Part shown: piece after piece, positions 35,201 to 55,913 of the stretch
How positions within the stretch are numbered: the first letter of the stretch is position 1
Layout: every line of letters starts with the position of its first letter
DNA from: Protonemura montana
Taxonomy: Eukaryota; Arthropoda; Insecta; Plecoptera; Nemouridae
NCBI GenBank assembly: GCA_947568835.1
Contig: OX387604.1
Span: 12,491,076-12,555,075, forward strand
Length of the DNA: 64,000 bases
Reading direction: 5' to 3'
Program-made: the position numbers and the translations under genes
Notes under the pieces: model-generated
The model's database searches: none
Told to the model about the DNA's origin: nothing
Seen by the model: the letters and a program-made list of their open reading frames with translations, nothing else

Positions 35201-38200
35201 AGCCCGTGCCCACAACCCCGTTACATTTATTTGTTGTTTGCCAAAATAATCTTAAAGTTAATGGTTGCATTTCAGGCACTCTCACTACCCCATTAAGGCT
35301 GTGGGACTTGCCTACTCCTGGTAATGGTTACATAGTTACTACGTTGCCACTGCCGCTGAGTGCATAGACTACACTGTGATGCTACTGCCTTACTCTTTGT
35401 CGGCGCAAAAGACCGAATTTGCCTAATTTTAGCGGGTATGGCTAACTTATTTTTCCCAATTGTGGGAAAAAATGCTTTTACACAATTCAGTAAGAAGTTT
35501 AGTAGTTACTGTTCACTGTGCTATGGTGGCTGACGGCAGTCACCGCGGGAACATCGTAGGGCTCAAAAAAGGCGTATTAAATGTGACAATAACAAAAAAG
35601 TGTAAACACTTCCTAAAATCGGAAGCTTTTACGTGTCTACTGGTTCGAGTATTCCGGTATGCATCGAAAGTTTGGCCGTGACAAAAGAAACTTCTTATCA
35701 AACTGGGAATTTGTCTGTTGTGCACTCCAAGAAAATTCGGTAAGAATAGATTAGATTGTACTAATAAAATGTGGGAGTTAATTAATAATAATCCCAGTTT
35801 CAGTTATTCTCAATAAAATTTGGCACAAGATGCCTTGCTTTATTTCCTCCCAAATAAAGTACAGTATGCGGTCCCTTTGATCTTAAATCTATCATACTTT
35901 CTCAGTCTGTCGTCACTTCGATGTGAATTTCACTGCTAACTGAGTTTGATGAATCTATCTTTCAGCTGTCTCAGAACGTGTATGAGACTGAAATATTTGC
36001 GTTCTCGTCATGTTAGGACAGCCCAAATTTCCCGACAAGCAGAAATAATGAATAGTCCAACTGCTCGCAAACATGACCCGGACATCATTGTTGCCAGTAC
36101 GAAACATTTCCTTGTTGAAAATACGGTATAGATTATCTGCCTGATGGGTTAGGTGGATTTGACGTGGAGGTATTATCACTTTTAAGATCACAACTCCAAG
36201 CAGTGATTTTTTTAAAACAACACCGACTGGCACCAAATGTCATGACATAAATCAACAAATGAAATGAATCTAAAGTAGAGATAGGCAAAGAGAAATTTTT
36301 GGAAGCTCTTATTAAAGAAAAACATATCCACGCTTCAAAGTATACAGGCGTGTGGTCCATGGGTTGAACTGGGGTGCATGATATCAGCAAGATTGCATGT
36401 TTCAAGACAGTCAAAGAAAACAAACTGTAAAAGAAGTGCTGTATTCTCACAAGGTAAGTACAGCTTTCAAGTAGACACAATCAGCAAAACAGAGTTCTTT
36501 CACTGCCAAACTCCATTCCTTTCTTTCCAAGCTCTCCTCACCCCTTCACCAACTGATTAGCTCACCTCTCTAGGGAAGTACTCGTGTGGAACGAAATATG
36601 GCCCCGAGTGTTGATTGCAATCGTAATCCCCATAGTCGGCTTGCAGCGCAAGGCCCGCCAATTGGTAGAGAACATCTCTGCTAGAGAATGTGTGAACAAG
36701 GCCCCTAGCGAGGACATTGTCACGCAGCTGGAGGTAGTAGTGGTGTCTGGTCAAGTCGTCACTGAAAAAACATTCACACTCTGGTTAATTTTGGTGAAAA
36801 ATTAATTAAGTCTTATCTTCTACAACCTTCAATTAGTAATATGAACAACTCGTTAGTTTTTTAGACTCACGTCTATTTTCTCTACCATCTTTTTATATGA
36901 ACAACTGACCGAAACCAAAATTGAATTGACGTTTTCAACTATAAAAATCATTTAGCAGTAATTGCTATTCTTGCAAACCAAGGGCCACTGGTCAATACCA
37001 GTTGGTGGTTTAAACGTACATGGGCTCAAATTGGGCTGTCTGTTAGTTGAATGAATTTGTCAGAAGGCAAACAAATCATCAATGTTCAGATAAAAAAATA
37101 TCAGAAATGAGATTTACGCTGTACATTAACTGTATTTTAATAACATAATTTTATTGAGGGGGGGGGGGGGGGGGGGGGGGGTTAAAAAGTCTTTAGAGAT
37201 TTTCTCATGCATGTTATTTGTATTTTCCCTCAGCTTAGGTTTGATAGTATTAAAAGACCAGAATACAGATGTTCCAAAATAAAGAGTGCCAATAGAAATC
37301 ATTTTCTCTTACCGGAGCAACAGGGAAGAGTCCACATAGTATTGGACTCGAAAGTAAAGGAGAAGAGTTGGCCGATTGCTGCTGTCCAAACCCTGAAAAC
37401 ATAGAAATAATTACACTTAGGTTTACCCTACTGTTTCAAAGCAATCTACAAGAAAACAATATTTTCAATACAGAGAGGAGAATGTCAGCTCAAAAAATGT
37501 GTTTCAAAATATATTTTATAGTTGATAGCACCAAGAATTGCAACTAGTTTCCTTGATATTGGGAGTATTAATATAATAGATTGTTCAAACTCACAGAAAA
37601 ATTGTATACAATACTTTTTTTGGCAAACCAGTGTTTGTATGCTATTTTTCCTTCCCCTTAGCTTAGGCTGGATAGTATTAAAAGCTCAGATGCAAATATC
37701 TGATTAACACAGGGATAAGCATACCTGTATTAATTATAGATTTATAATATAAATAATAATATAATAATATAAAAATATATACAATGTAAGTAAAAATAAT
37801 AAAAATATAAAAATATACATGGAGCTATAAATAAATATAGCAAGATAAATAGCTAGATCTTGATAAAATATTGTGAGTACCATTTGTAATATTGTTGTTA
37901 CTCATTGATGAATGTGAGTGCCAGGTTACCTATTTCAAGGATCATACTCACTTAAAGCAAGAACCAAAAATTTAAATCATTACTTAGGAATGATGACCAG
38001 AAAATTGATGCCCAAAGCATAGCAAAAAATGTTAAGCAGATGCATACTTACATAAGAATTTGAAGCCTTCCAGTGCTTGGGTGCATATTTTGATAATTTG
38101 TTATCTGGGTCCACAAATAAATATTCACCATCTGAAAAATCAAGTGCCTGGAGTAAGATTTTTTTTCGTGCCCAATTCAGAATGTAAAAACCCCAAAATA

Positions 38201-39701
38201 GGCAAGCAATGTATCTGAAAGGTAGCACTTTATGGAAAGAAGTACTTAAAATAAGTTATATCAAATTAGATCAGATTATTTCCCTTCAAATATAACTATT
38301 GGGGCTGGTTTAACAAAGGGTAAGTTACCAAAATATCGCTGATTTCGACTGATAAAAGTATACAATAATGATGAAACTACTAATGAAACTATTCATGAAT
38401 CAACAATTCATATCAGAATTGTCACCCCGAGTATTTGTAACATATTAATTAAATACGCAATAATAGCATGAAATATTGCTTTGCGTTATACATTATACAA
38501 CGTACAACACGAAATACAGCGTAACTGGTCAAGCATAGAGGTGTCGGATGCTGTGGAGACGTGTAGGGAAGGGGAAGGGAAGGGGAGGGGTCTTCAAGGA
38601 CCACATTCCTAAGTGATGCATGTTTCAGATGATGTGCGGGCAGGGGGGGGGGGGGAGCTGGACGCGGCTATACACCAGTCGTAATCTAATGCAGAATTTC
38701 CAGATGTCCAGAGATTTTGATCTAAGCTTCTTTCACTGACAGTATTGAACTCCTATGGGGGTCGGGAAGAGATAAAAAATTAGATCAAACTCAAGATTTT
38801 GTCGTTAATTTGCGAGGAAATTTTCGTATAAATCAACACTTTTGGATGCATTTTCTACATAAACATTTTTTGCCAATTAAAATGGCCACGATTGCAAGAC
38901 TACTTGCATGGCGCTTAGGTTGATCGAATCTAATGTACTTTTCCATCTGCAAGGCACAACTTTTTAAGGCACATTATTTATAGGCGCTATAGTCGTCGAA
39001 TAGATTAACTTACCACACACAACAGCTAGGCCAAACAGCTCCCCATCTAACATTCCTTGACTGCTCAAATGGGCACATGTTTGCGCGTAGAGGTCCTTTG
39101 CCCGTGATTTACCCTGCAGACAAAACCCGAAATCGCAATCAGAACAATCCATACACTGGCACAGTCCACACGGACACAATCAAACGAGCCTCAAAACTGG
39201 ATAAATTTTTTCGTGTTTTATTGGTCCTTATCAGGTAAATTAATTAGTAGGTTCCTTCTGTAATAAAACACCATCTTCGTTAGTAGGCAAATCATAGTAC
39301 AAGAGAAGCGGCACTTCTCTGCACAAAGGTATTTAGCTCGCTTTCTCTCAGACTCTGCTTGCGTCCCAGCCGCATAACATTTGAGCGAGGAAGGAATTCC
39401 TCACAGAAGGAACTAACCCAGGGACCCAAGTCCGTCACAAATTCTACTGGCCACAAGTGAGACCAAACGCGTGCTGAATTACGCATTTCGTATACCGGTT
39501 AACATTATACCACATACGAGACACCTGACGATTTTCCCCAGTGGTAAACAATGCAAGCTGCGTTCATAATTATCTTACCTCAATAATAAAGTACAAGTTT
39601 TCTTTCGTGAGTAACTCGACTGCGGCGAATTTATTGTCAGTAGAAGAGAGCAGGTGAAGATTGCAAGACTGCACTGGGGCACTGACAGTGCAATCGCGCA
39701 T
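29224..39701 (-). CDS. ex: Expanded-like FERM protein (Hippo pathway; FRMD6-related)
   Basis: Apical-junction scaffold that activates Hippo/Warts signalling and holds back Yorkie. Exons: 39579-39701 (ATG), 39014-39113, 38052-38131, 37313-37392, 36566-36761, 34656-34886, 32737-32802, 32328-32502, 29846-32241 and 29224-29763 (TAA); 1,328 residues, every phase consistent (Drosophila Ex is about 1,430). The FERM domain spans about 15-350: F1 with FGLAVVCDGEYLFVDPDNKL and KYAPKHWK, F2 with FRVQYYVDSSLLLRDDLTRH, F3 with LYRLKHKKQ...YLAICARGIEIYE and RKKFEIRALNW. The long low-complexity tail holds a TSGIVS motif at 393-398, two PPPY motifs (about 1014-1017 and 1143-1146), proline-rich stretches and the C-terminal block LDLPLISALCNDRSLLKQT. 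An acceptor upstream of the ATG indicates a 5' UTR intron. FRMD6 is the vertebrate alternative; the tail motifs favour Expanded. Confidence 0.92.
32099..32116 (-). other. TSGIVS motif, candidate Slimb/beta-TrCP degron
   Basis: Encodes T-S-G-I-V-S just after the FERM domain, followed by an acidic Ser-rich stretch. The same hexapeptide is the reported Slimb-binding, casein-kinase-1-dependent degron of Drosophila Expanded. Confidence 0.75.
32560..32720. repeat. TA-rich minisatellite in Expanded intron
   Basis: Repeated AATATACTATATACGATAAT-like words in a pure A/T-rich tract, between exons 32328-32502 and 32737-32802. Confidence 0.85.
33195..34503 (+). mobile_element. Degenerate non-LTR retrotransposon (CR1-like)
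   Basis: In the Expanded intron 32803-34655, opposite to the host gene. The plus strand reads KLHSFGIRRTTKTWIASFL, GVPQGSVLFALLFLLDVNDL (stop codon just before), the catalytic FADDTSHLI near 33475, then an interrupted LGLHITATLDW..., SHLSYGLLFWG and IIQKQAIRIMAGISRRK. Several stops and no endonuclease, so it is dead. The 3' end has a GAATGAATACATAAATAAAT tail. The subfamily differs from the copy at 13.6-14.9 kb. Confidence 0.85.
35041..35225. repeat. GC-rich repeat-like patch in Expanded intron
   Basis: A sharply GC-rich stretch (GGCGGGGTGACCGCCCCC, GGGGGGCCCACGAGC) in an AT-rich intron. It resembles the ends of hAT-type elements but no target duplication could be defined. Confidence 0.35.
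37158..37181. repeat. Poly(G) tract, 24 bp
   Basis: Uninterrupted run of 24 G in an Expanded intron. Confidence 0.97.
38568..38657. repeat. G-rich tract with quadruplex potential
   Basis: GGGAAGGGGAAGGGAAGGGG followed by AGGGG and, 40 bp on, GGGCA with 13 further G. Four or more G runs on the plus strand, in an Expanded intron. Confidence 0.7.
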
Positions 39702-41150
39702 ACTGCTACATCCCGACAGGCGCAATCCTTCTCCACCTCCCCACTGCAACGAGAACAAAAAATAACTAAGTGTTATTACCGAAAGAAAATTCCTTCTTAC
39801 GTGATCATCGGCATCGGCGATTCATTGGGACAGGGGCATCCAAGCGCCACATCCACCTAACAGAAGCTGGACCTTGGATAAATGTCCCTAACCCGCGAGG
39901 TCATCTTGGAGTAGACAGGAGTCAACGTAGAAAAATTTAACAATGCGTAACAATGGGACATTAGAAGCGAAATGACAGTCGGCAAATTAACGTCCAACTG
40001 CAGTTAGTGTCAGAGTAGTCGGGGCGAGGAGCAAGGCATATTATCTTTGGGGATGCCGAAGCCAACCGCTTCAGCCGGCGGAACGAGTGTAGATATTGGA
40101 ATGTGTAGCCGCGATCCGAGATTGCCTCTCAGTGCCTGCCTTTCAGTGCGAACGGGCCATCTCGAACTTCGTGCGTAACATACATATGGGAGATCGACCG
40201 AGATCATACTGTGAATGTGGCCAACGTATATATATCTATACCAATGTGATGCTACCAAAGACATTCCATGCATTATAAAAGTGTCATGAGCTCCGAAATC
40301 CAAACACTTGGAATGGTCCTTGCCCCTTCCCCTTCATTCTTTCATCTCATCCCATCACTGCTCCAACAGCTAACAACCAACCAACACGGTACAAACCACA
40401 CTCCTCAGTACGGAATCGCCTGAGCCACTAGCCAGCCCTTTATCAAAGTAGGTACAGACCAACGCCTGAACAGGCGGACAGGCAGGCAGGCTGTCTTATG
40501 CCGGCGGTGTGCCTGATCAAATGCAGAGTTGAGAGTAAGACGAAGGAATGCTGCTGACCTTCGTTCTTCTGTTCGCTACGCACTGGGCAAGCGACCCTCG
40601 CAGGCTCGCACATGCATTATTACTATCATATTTTGGTGAGCCTAGGTGGACCACTCACTACGCTCGCGCATGCGGCATTCCACCACCATACCCCGTCACA
40701 AGGTTAAAGGGGTGTACTTTGGCGACCATTATCACGAAGAAATCGGCGGACATCAATTTGTAACGAAAAATAACTACCAATCAAAATGATATGGCATGGT
40801 ACTTGGTTTCCATCATTCGTAATCATTGCGATTCAGGATTTTAAAGATCCCTTTTTTTAGATTGAGTGGAGTGAATAATTTAGATGCACTTTGAATATAC
40901 TCAGAGTCTCTTGTGTTGTGTTCAAGCGTTCCTTCGGGTAACGTATTTTTTCAGTTCTAGCTTTTTCAATGTGACTTGTGAACTGAACAAGTAACTTTTC
41001 CTTTTCGACTTAGCGCGGTCTATGCTTAGAGTGTGATTTTCACTTTCGAGAATTTCCATTTGTCAGCAAGGTAGTTGATACAAATGATGAAACGATGTAA
41101 CTTGATGTAATCTATTACTTCCTTGCAGATGAGTCGCCTTGGACCTTGCT

Positions 41151-41534
41151 CGTAGAATGTCGCAGTCGTTACATGGTATCGACATCGTTGGTTGTAGTAA
41201 ATTACAGGTTCCTACACACGAGGCATTTTTTTTCGCGAACAGAGAATTGTGCCATTGTAGTGTGTGTGTAAATTATGAAAATATAACAACCAATGTTACA
41301 ACTGCCGATAGCGCGATGTCAATTAGGAATATAACATGTTATTCTAATTGGATATTTAACCCAGAAACATTCTTTCGAATTCGAGACATGAAAATGTACA
41401 TGAACACAATAACCGGACGATTGAATATTGAATTACCACGTCCAGAGGCGCAAGTCACAACACAGAACACACAAAAATGCGGGTGTCTGCATAAATTTGT
41501 AATCAAGTGGACCCGCCTAGGCTTTCAGACGTGA
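41151..41534 (+). CDS. Unrecognised open frame, 127 codons from ATG
   Basis: Uninterrupted from an ATG near 41151 to a stop at 41532-41534. The product is Cys-rich in its first third (CHCSVCVNYENITTNVTT) with several N-x-T/S sequons and ends in KWTRLGFQT. No signal peptide, membrane helix or family motif is seen, and no splice partners were found. Most likely chance or a relic. Confidence 0.15.
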   Translation, partial: RRMSQSLHGIDIVGCSKLQVPTHEAFFFANRELCHCSVCVNYENITTNVTTADSAMSIRNITCYSNWIFNPETFFRIRDMKMYMNTITGRLNIELPRPEAQVTTQNTQKCGCLHKFVIKWTRLGFQT

Positions 41535-42693
41535 CGGTAAAAATAGCCCTTGGTCTATGGCGGGCAGTGAAAATAATTCAGAGAACATAAAGGGGTAGTC
41601 AAAACGTCCACTGACCCACAATGGCAGAAAAATGCAGTCCAAATTGCTTATGTATTAACATTATACAACGTGGCACTCTGGACAGCACATGGTCCCACAT
41701 GAGAACATGGTTACTCAAAAAAATAACAATATGGCATATACCGGCAAAAGGGGCAGGCACATGGCATAAGATGGTAAAGGGCCTTGTAAAATGTCACTTA
41801 GTGTCAGATAAGACTATGGACAGTATAAATAAAAGCACATGGAGCATGCAGGTAAAATTGAAAGTCAAAACTATATGCGGTCCATGAAGTCACAAGAGGC
41901 ATCACAAACTCGCAAAACCGCGGGGCGTGTATTATTTCAATTTTAATTAAGAGGTGAAACTTCAGCACCGTGTGTCACATCCAATTTTCGCAAAGCCCCA
42001 GGTTCGCATAGACTCTTGCTTACAAAGGCGTCAAAATTACAGAATAAACGTCTCTCAGGATTAAAACAATTCTCCTCAAAACTTATCGTTGGTCCATGGT
42101 TCCTGTTAGACCCGATCAGAGTGGACAGGTTTACGAACTGATATGATGCTTGTAATAGGGCTAGAAACATGCGGAGAACCGGCGGTCAAACCATTACTAT
42201 ACATGACAATATGTATTTCAAGTTACATTCACGCCTAAATGCAATATTTTCACAAAGCATGCTCCTACTCAGTCCTCCCGATTGAAACAAATCGCGAGCC
42301 CAACGTCGGCGCTCCACGCAGCATCCACAGGAGCAGGTAGGCATTTCATAAAACAGGTGGTCGTAAGGTTTTCAAATGCAAGTGCTTACCTTTTAGATAA
42401 GGTTTCAACCCCTGAATCAAATTGGAATATGTTGTCCAGGAATCAGTCGGTATGTAACGGAGAGGCAGTGTCGTCACCCATTATAAAAAAATATCTGTTA
42501 TTCTTCTGTTGAAAAAAAAACACGCACTGAAGATTCAAAAATATTTGCTATCTGCAAGTATCGTGGAAACACGCATTTTATATCTTAAGAACACAATCAA
42601 ACTTTAAACAAACACTTTCGGAGGAATGTGTCACTTGTAGTAAATTGCTATCGGAAACTAATGTTACAGGTGGGTTACACTTGCACACATTTT

Positions 42694-42714
42694 ACACACA
42701 CACACACACACACA
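42694..42714. repeat. (AC)n microsatellite
   Basis: Run of about ten AC dinucleotides. Confidence 0.95.
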
Positions 42715-43152
42715 TTTGCGCACGCATAATTTTTTAAACACTTTTCCGTTGATTTCGCGTGCACGTTTAATGGGAGTGCGTGTACTCGTACATTCGCACA
42801 CCTATCAATTCAATGACTAGACGTAGACGAGTGTCACTGAGGTCGCAGTCGTCAACGATAGCACGCACCGACGCAGGCCGTGGTCTTGCTGTGTCTAGAT
42901 ACTTTCCAGTATGATTTTTATTGGGAAGGTAGGTACGTGGGCTACAACGAGTTTTAATAAGTCCCTTAGCGAGGCTAACCTTCACAGCTAAAGCACGCCA
43001 AGCTACAACAATACCGGAAAAAAAATAAAACCATACCAAAATTTTAAACCAACGTTCACTGATAAAACTGTTTCAAGTTAAAATTTAAGAATACATTTAA
43101 TTAAACAAGAACTTAATTAATGAGTCACACAATATTCGTTTTATGATACTTT

Positions 43153-43618
43153 TCATTGAAATAAGCACCACGGTATATTGACATACCAAAAACTAGCTTG
43201 CACATCTATACACTTTCGTAGCATAGCAGGTAGTCGAGTACTAGGTAGTCTCCCAACCAGGTATCTCTTTGGAAGCATCAAAATATTTAAAATACCTTCG
43301 TCCCCACCTATGCAGTTCGCATTCCTGAGTAGGAGCCAATCATCTACCGCGGTATTGCGCGCCATAGATTCGATCCCCGATGGGACGGCAATGCCTCTGC
43401 TAACTCTCACCAAGAATTTTACCTTCGATGGAGTAAAAAAATACATTTCGGGCAAGTTCCTTGGAAGTATGCAGAGCGGTAGACTAGAGGACTGTAGAGA
43501 CGGAAGCTGCCCTCTAGCATTCTCAATTAACTGGGGTATATTCATTAACATAATCAAAAATCAACACCTTTCTTTGGTTGTAATCCAATGGAAGGATAGC
43601 AATAATGTAGAAAATTAA
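43153..43618. other. Stretch open on both strands
   Basis: A 146-codon frame on the plus strand (43178-43618) and a 134-codon frame on the minus strand (43153-43557) overlap almost entirely. Neither product shows a recognisable domain. The minus strand also carries TTAGCAGAGGC and GGGGATCGAATC, loosely A-box and B-box like, so a SINE relic is possible. A gene is not supported. Confidence 0.2.
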
Positions 43619-43913
43619 GGCAAGGGGTCTCCAAAACTTTTTTGTCAATTTTTTTTTTAATAAACTTTCTTCTACTTTTATAAAGTGTCATACAATTTAC
43701 TGCAATTTGAATGTTTCTCATAATCTACATAAATAGTACACATGATTTATATATATATGCATATATTAAATAATTCACCTAAAATTTTGGAGAGCCAATT
43801 CTCATTTTGTTCAAAAAATATCAACCATGAACAGCAAATATCACCGTGTTCCAACGAAAGAGTCCGTGGCACAAACTGTATGCTGGCAAAAATCGGCAAC
43901 AGAACTCATTTTT

Positions 43914-52275
<8,362 letters not shown>

Positions 52276-52931
52276 TTCTTTCGGCCATGCATACCACAAC
52301 AATACTAAAACTTCTGCGAACTGACATTACACGTCGGATTTAGCCGCCATATTGCGTAATGCGTAATTCTCTAGAAAGGATCTCCTCCTTTGCCCAGTAG
52401 AGGCGCTGATATTCTAAGTAAAACAGCCGGTAAAACAGATGATATTTCGATTCATAGGCGCGAAACATCGTCCAAAATTGATTGATAAAACTATGCAAAT
52501 TGCGAATAAGAAACATTTTCCAGACATTTCTCTTGGGTGAATACTGGTTGCGGTATATTCATCACTGGGTTTATTGACGTTTTTTTTAATAGTTGGTATT
52601 ACTACCACAGAGATCTGGTGTCATGGCCGCCGCAGGGTACCAGCCAGGAGCAGGCGTGCGAATTGGTGTTCAATATTATCGTGTCAATAATGTGTGAAGT
52701 GCGTTCAAATTTCGAACAACAGCCTGAACGCAAATCACGTAAGCGAATGATCAAAATGTCCATTATATTGGCACCAAAAAAACGACCATATTTCAGTGTG
52801 AAAAAAAGTATACTTGTATAACATTGTTTTATGTTCGAACTATACCCTCCTAGGCAACTCCTAGGTATGGTAGAGGTGTCGTACCCAGGCACGGTTTAAT
52901 TATTACTGTAATTTTCAGGTTGACAACAATT
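52276..52931. promoter_or_regulatory. Bidirectional promoter region, TBC1D23 / TOM70
   Basis: Only 656 bp separate the two start codons. A 3' splice site (TTTTCAG at 52912-52918) precedes the TOM70 ATG, so TOM70 has a 5' UTR intron and the promoter is compressed into about 52.3-52.7 kb. Confidence 0.6.
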
Positions 52932-55913
52932 ATGGCAGAATCTGTACCGAGGATTTTAGGCAATGAAGTAGGCACTTCATGGTCTAAATGGACCATTGCG
53001 CTGCTAGTGGGTGCTCCGGTTGCCTTAGGTGTGGGCTGTTGGTATTTTCAGAAAGGCAACAGAGTGACGGATAAGGGTGACAGTTCTCGTGGTTCAAAAA
53101 GTAAATGTTCGTCTATTGCCAGTGGATGTCAAGGCGATTCACTTGATGAGAGCATTAACCCTTTGAATAAACCATCAGATATGGCTGAAAAGGTAAAATC
53201 AAAACCATGCACAATCACTAGGACTAGGCAATATATATATATATTACCAGAGGTATTACCTTGGTAGTCACACAATTGAGTCCTAGGTCCTCTGACTTAT
53301 CAGCATGCAATTTATTCTCAGCTACAGACACCACAGAAAAAGGCAATGATATTGAAGAATAAGGGCAACCAATTTTTCAAAACTGGAGAGTATGGTGAGG
53401 CTATTGAATGCTATACACAGGCCATTAAAATATGTCCAGCAGAAAATAAGTCTGAATTGGCAACATACTATCAAAACAGAGCAGCAGCGCACGAGAAAAT
53501 GGTTTGTCTGTTTGTAAAGAAACAATTTACATTCAGTTCTTTTTCCTTCACATTTCTAATTTTACTGATGGTTTGTTTTCTTATTTTAGAAAATGTATGA
53601 TTCCGTTCGTGAGGATTGTACTTATGCCCTCAACTTACATCCTAAGTACACCAAAGCTCTACTGCGTCGAGCCAAGGCATGCGAAGTGACGAAAGATCTG
53701 CAACAAGGTCTTGAAGACATAACTGCAGCATGTATTCTGGAAGAGTTTTCTAATCAGATTACACTTATATCAGCTGACAGAATCTTGAAAGAATTAGGTA
53801 GACAACATGCAAGGGAATCTGCAGAAACCCGCGTTCCCATAATGCCTTCGAAAAATTTCATCAAGACATATTTTTCATCATTTGCTGAGGATCCAATTCT
53901 TAATAACTTGGCTGTAGATAAAGAAACCAACTCTACCGAAGCTGACATTTATGGATTTGCTCGGGCAAGGCAGGCATTCATTTTACAGAACTTTGAGCAA
54001 GTGATTCCAGCTTGTTGCGAAGAATTGAGAAAAGAAGGAAGCGAACATTTGATGGAAGCACTTGTTCTACGAGCCACGTTTTATTTACTACTTGGGGAAC
54101 ATTCAAGTGCTTTGGCTGACTTTAAAACCGTCATTGATGACAATAAAGCGAATGTGAAACTTCGGGTGAATGCTCTAATAAAACGAGCGTCGCTATTTAT
54201 CCAACTTGAGCTATCAAAGGAAAGCTTGGATGATTTTAATAAAGCAGCCCTATTGGATCCCAAAAACTCAGATGTCTACCACCATCGAGGACAGGTAAAT
54301 ATCCTTTTGCAACTAATCGAGATTGAGCATATGCTTTAATATTAGATTTACATTTAACATGCATTTACAATTTTTCAGGTTCACATGGTGATGGAGAAAA
54401 TTACGGATGCAATGGATGATTTTAATAAAGCCGTTGAGATAAATCCTAACTTTCCAATAGCATGTGTACAAAAGTGCTATACAGACTACCGATATGCAGT
54501 TATAACACGAAATCTTGACAAAATGCAAGAAGTGATGAACTCATTCCAAAATACTATCAAGCGTTTCCCCAAATGTACAGAGTGTTACACCCTATATGCC
54601 CAGGTTGGTGGACGTCTCTCAATTCTGTGCATAGTGTTCCATCTAGGGTATTTTCTGGAATTACTGGGTATTCTTGCTCATTGCTCCCATTTTATCAATG
54701 AACATTATTTACTTTCTTGTGCAGGTCCTTGGCGAGCAGCAGGAGTATGAAAAGTCTGACCAAAATTTCAAAAAGGCAATTGAAGTAGAACCTGAAAACG
54801 GAACCGTATACGTACATAGGGGTAAATATTTTTTTTCTCTGAAATAATCCGAATTGAGTGCCAAAATGATGGATATTGCCTGAGGTGTAGAAGGAAAGAG
54901 AGTGGAAGCGCAACTTACAGGAGAAGAAAATTGGCGAGAAATTTCTAGAATTTCCCAGAATGTAGACGTTTTGGCGTGTCGTCTCTGTCATTGTTAGAGA
55001 TAAATGACGAAAGCAACATACCAAAATGTCTGTGCACCCTGCGATGCCAATTTTCTTCTCCGGTAAGTTGAGCTCTCTCTCTCTCTCTTTTTCCTTTGTT
55101 CTGAAAATAGGTTACATTCAGAATGCCCTCTTATCGCTGTTCAAATTTATCCAGGTCTCCTTGTACTGCAATGGACAGGTGACATTCCAAGAGCAATCGG
55201 TTTGATCAATCAGGCAATCACTCTGGATGAACGTTGTGAATTTGCATACGAGACTTTGGGTACAATTGAAGTTCAAAGGTAAGGAAAACAATTTTTTTTC
55301 ACATTAAAATGTTTTAGAAAGAGAGAACCTTGGATAGGTCGAGCAGTCAAAGAGTCACTCAAAATTACAACTAAAGAAGTCGGAATAACTTCTTTGAAAC
55401 CAGTGCGAAACACAATTAGTGAATGACCCTACATTTTGAAATTTTCTGTCAACCTATCTTTAATCCACAGTACGATGTAAATATTTAACAAGCATTTAGG
55501 TATGAGCAGTACACATTTAACTGGACTTTTGATTGCTAATTTCGTCTGTCTCGGTTGGCTTCATTCGTAACCCCTCGGTGATTTAATTGACTGTGTAATC
55601 AGACTAATCCGTTGTTGATAAATAAACTATAATGATAATAATAACAATTTTCCGAGATATCCTAATTGTTATTCCCTGCCTGTATCAAAAGGGTTTATGG
55701 ACACATCTAAATGTGGAATTACTGTAATATATTAGCTTAAATTTTGTTAATTCCAGAGGAAACTTGGGACATGCGGTAGAACTGTTCAACAAAGCCATTC
55801 CTCTGGCAAAGACGGAGCTAGAACGATCGCACCTCTTTTCGTTACGCGATGCAGCTGCTGCTCAGGCTACAGTTGCTCAACGGATGGGACTTGGGAACAT
55901 GTCTAATTTTTAG
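52932..55913 (+). CDS. TOMM70: Mitochondrial import receptor TOM70
   Basis: Outer-membrane receptor that takes Hsp90/Hsp70-bound preproteins, including carrier proteins, to the TOM pore. Exons: 52932-53192, 53322-53501, 53590-54294, 54379-54603, 54725-54821, 55155-55278 and 55757-55913 (TAG); 582 residues, phases consistent (human 608). N-terminal TM anchor at about 19-39 (KWTIALLVGAPVALGVGCWYF) with a basic flank, a low-complexity linker, then a clamp-type TPR block (KNKGNQFFKTGEYGEAIECY, LHPKYTKALLRRAKA). The diagnostic central region follows (MPSKNFIKTYFSSF, EALVLRATFYLLLGEHSSA, NALIKRASLFIQLE, DPKNSDVYHHRGQ), then C-terminal TPRs ending FAYETLGTIEVQRGNLGHAV. A TTG in frame lies 12 bp upstream; the ATG was chosen because it starts the anchor at the usual distance. 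Intron 5 holds an F1 foldback. Confidence 0.97.
54886..55104. mobile_element. Foldback element, family F1, copy 2
   Basis: In TOM70 intron 54822-55154. The left end GTAGAAGGAAAGAGAGTGGA...CAACTTACAGGAGAAGAAAA TTGGC is repeated inverted on the right as GCCAATTTTCTTCTCCGGTA AGTTGAG...TTTTTCCTTT. It shares these ends with 22471-22645; the centre differs. Confidence 0.88.

Larger units (their letters stand above)
39702..43913. other. Intergenic: Expanded upstream region to TBC1D23 3' end
   Basis: Must hold the Expanded promoter and 5' exon (39.75-40.4 kb is GC-richer than the surroundings). Two weak open frames are listed separately (41151-41534 and 43153-43618). No recognisable gene otherwise; an (AC)n microsatellite is at 42694-42714. 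Confidence 0.5.

Noticed and set aside
40548-40763. Short frame starting MLLTFVLLFATHW, resembling a signal peptide
   Set aside because: Downstream residues show no cysteine pattern, processing site or domain, and no second exon was found.
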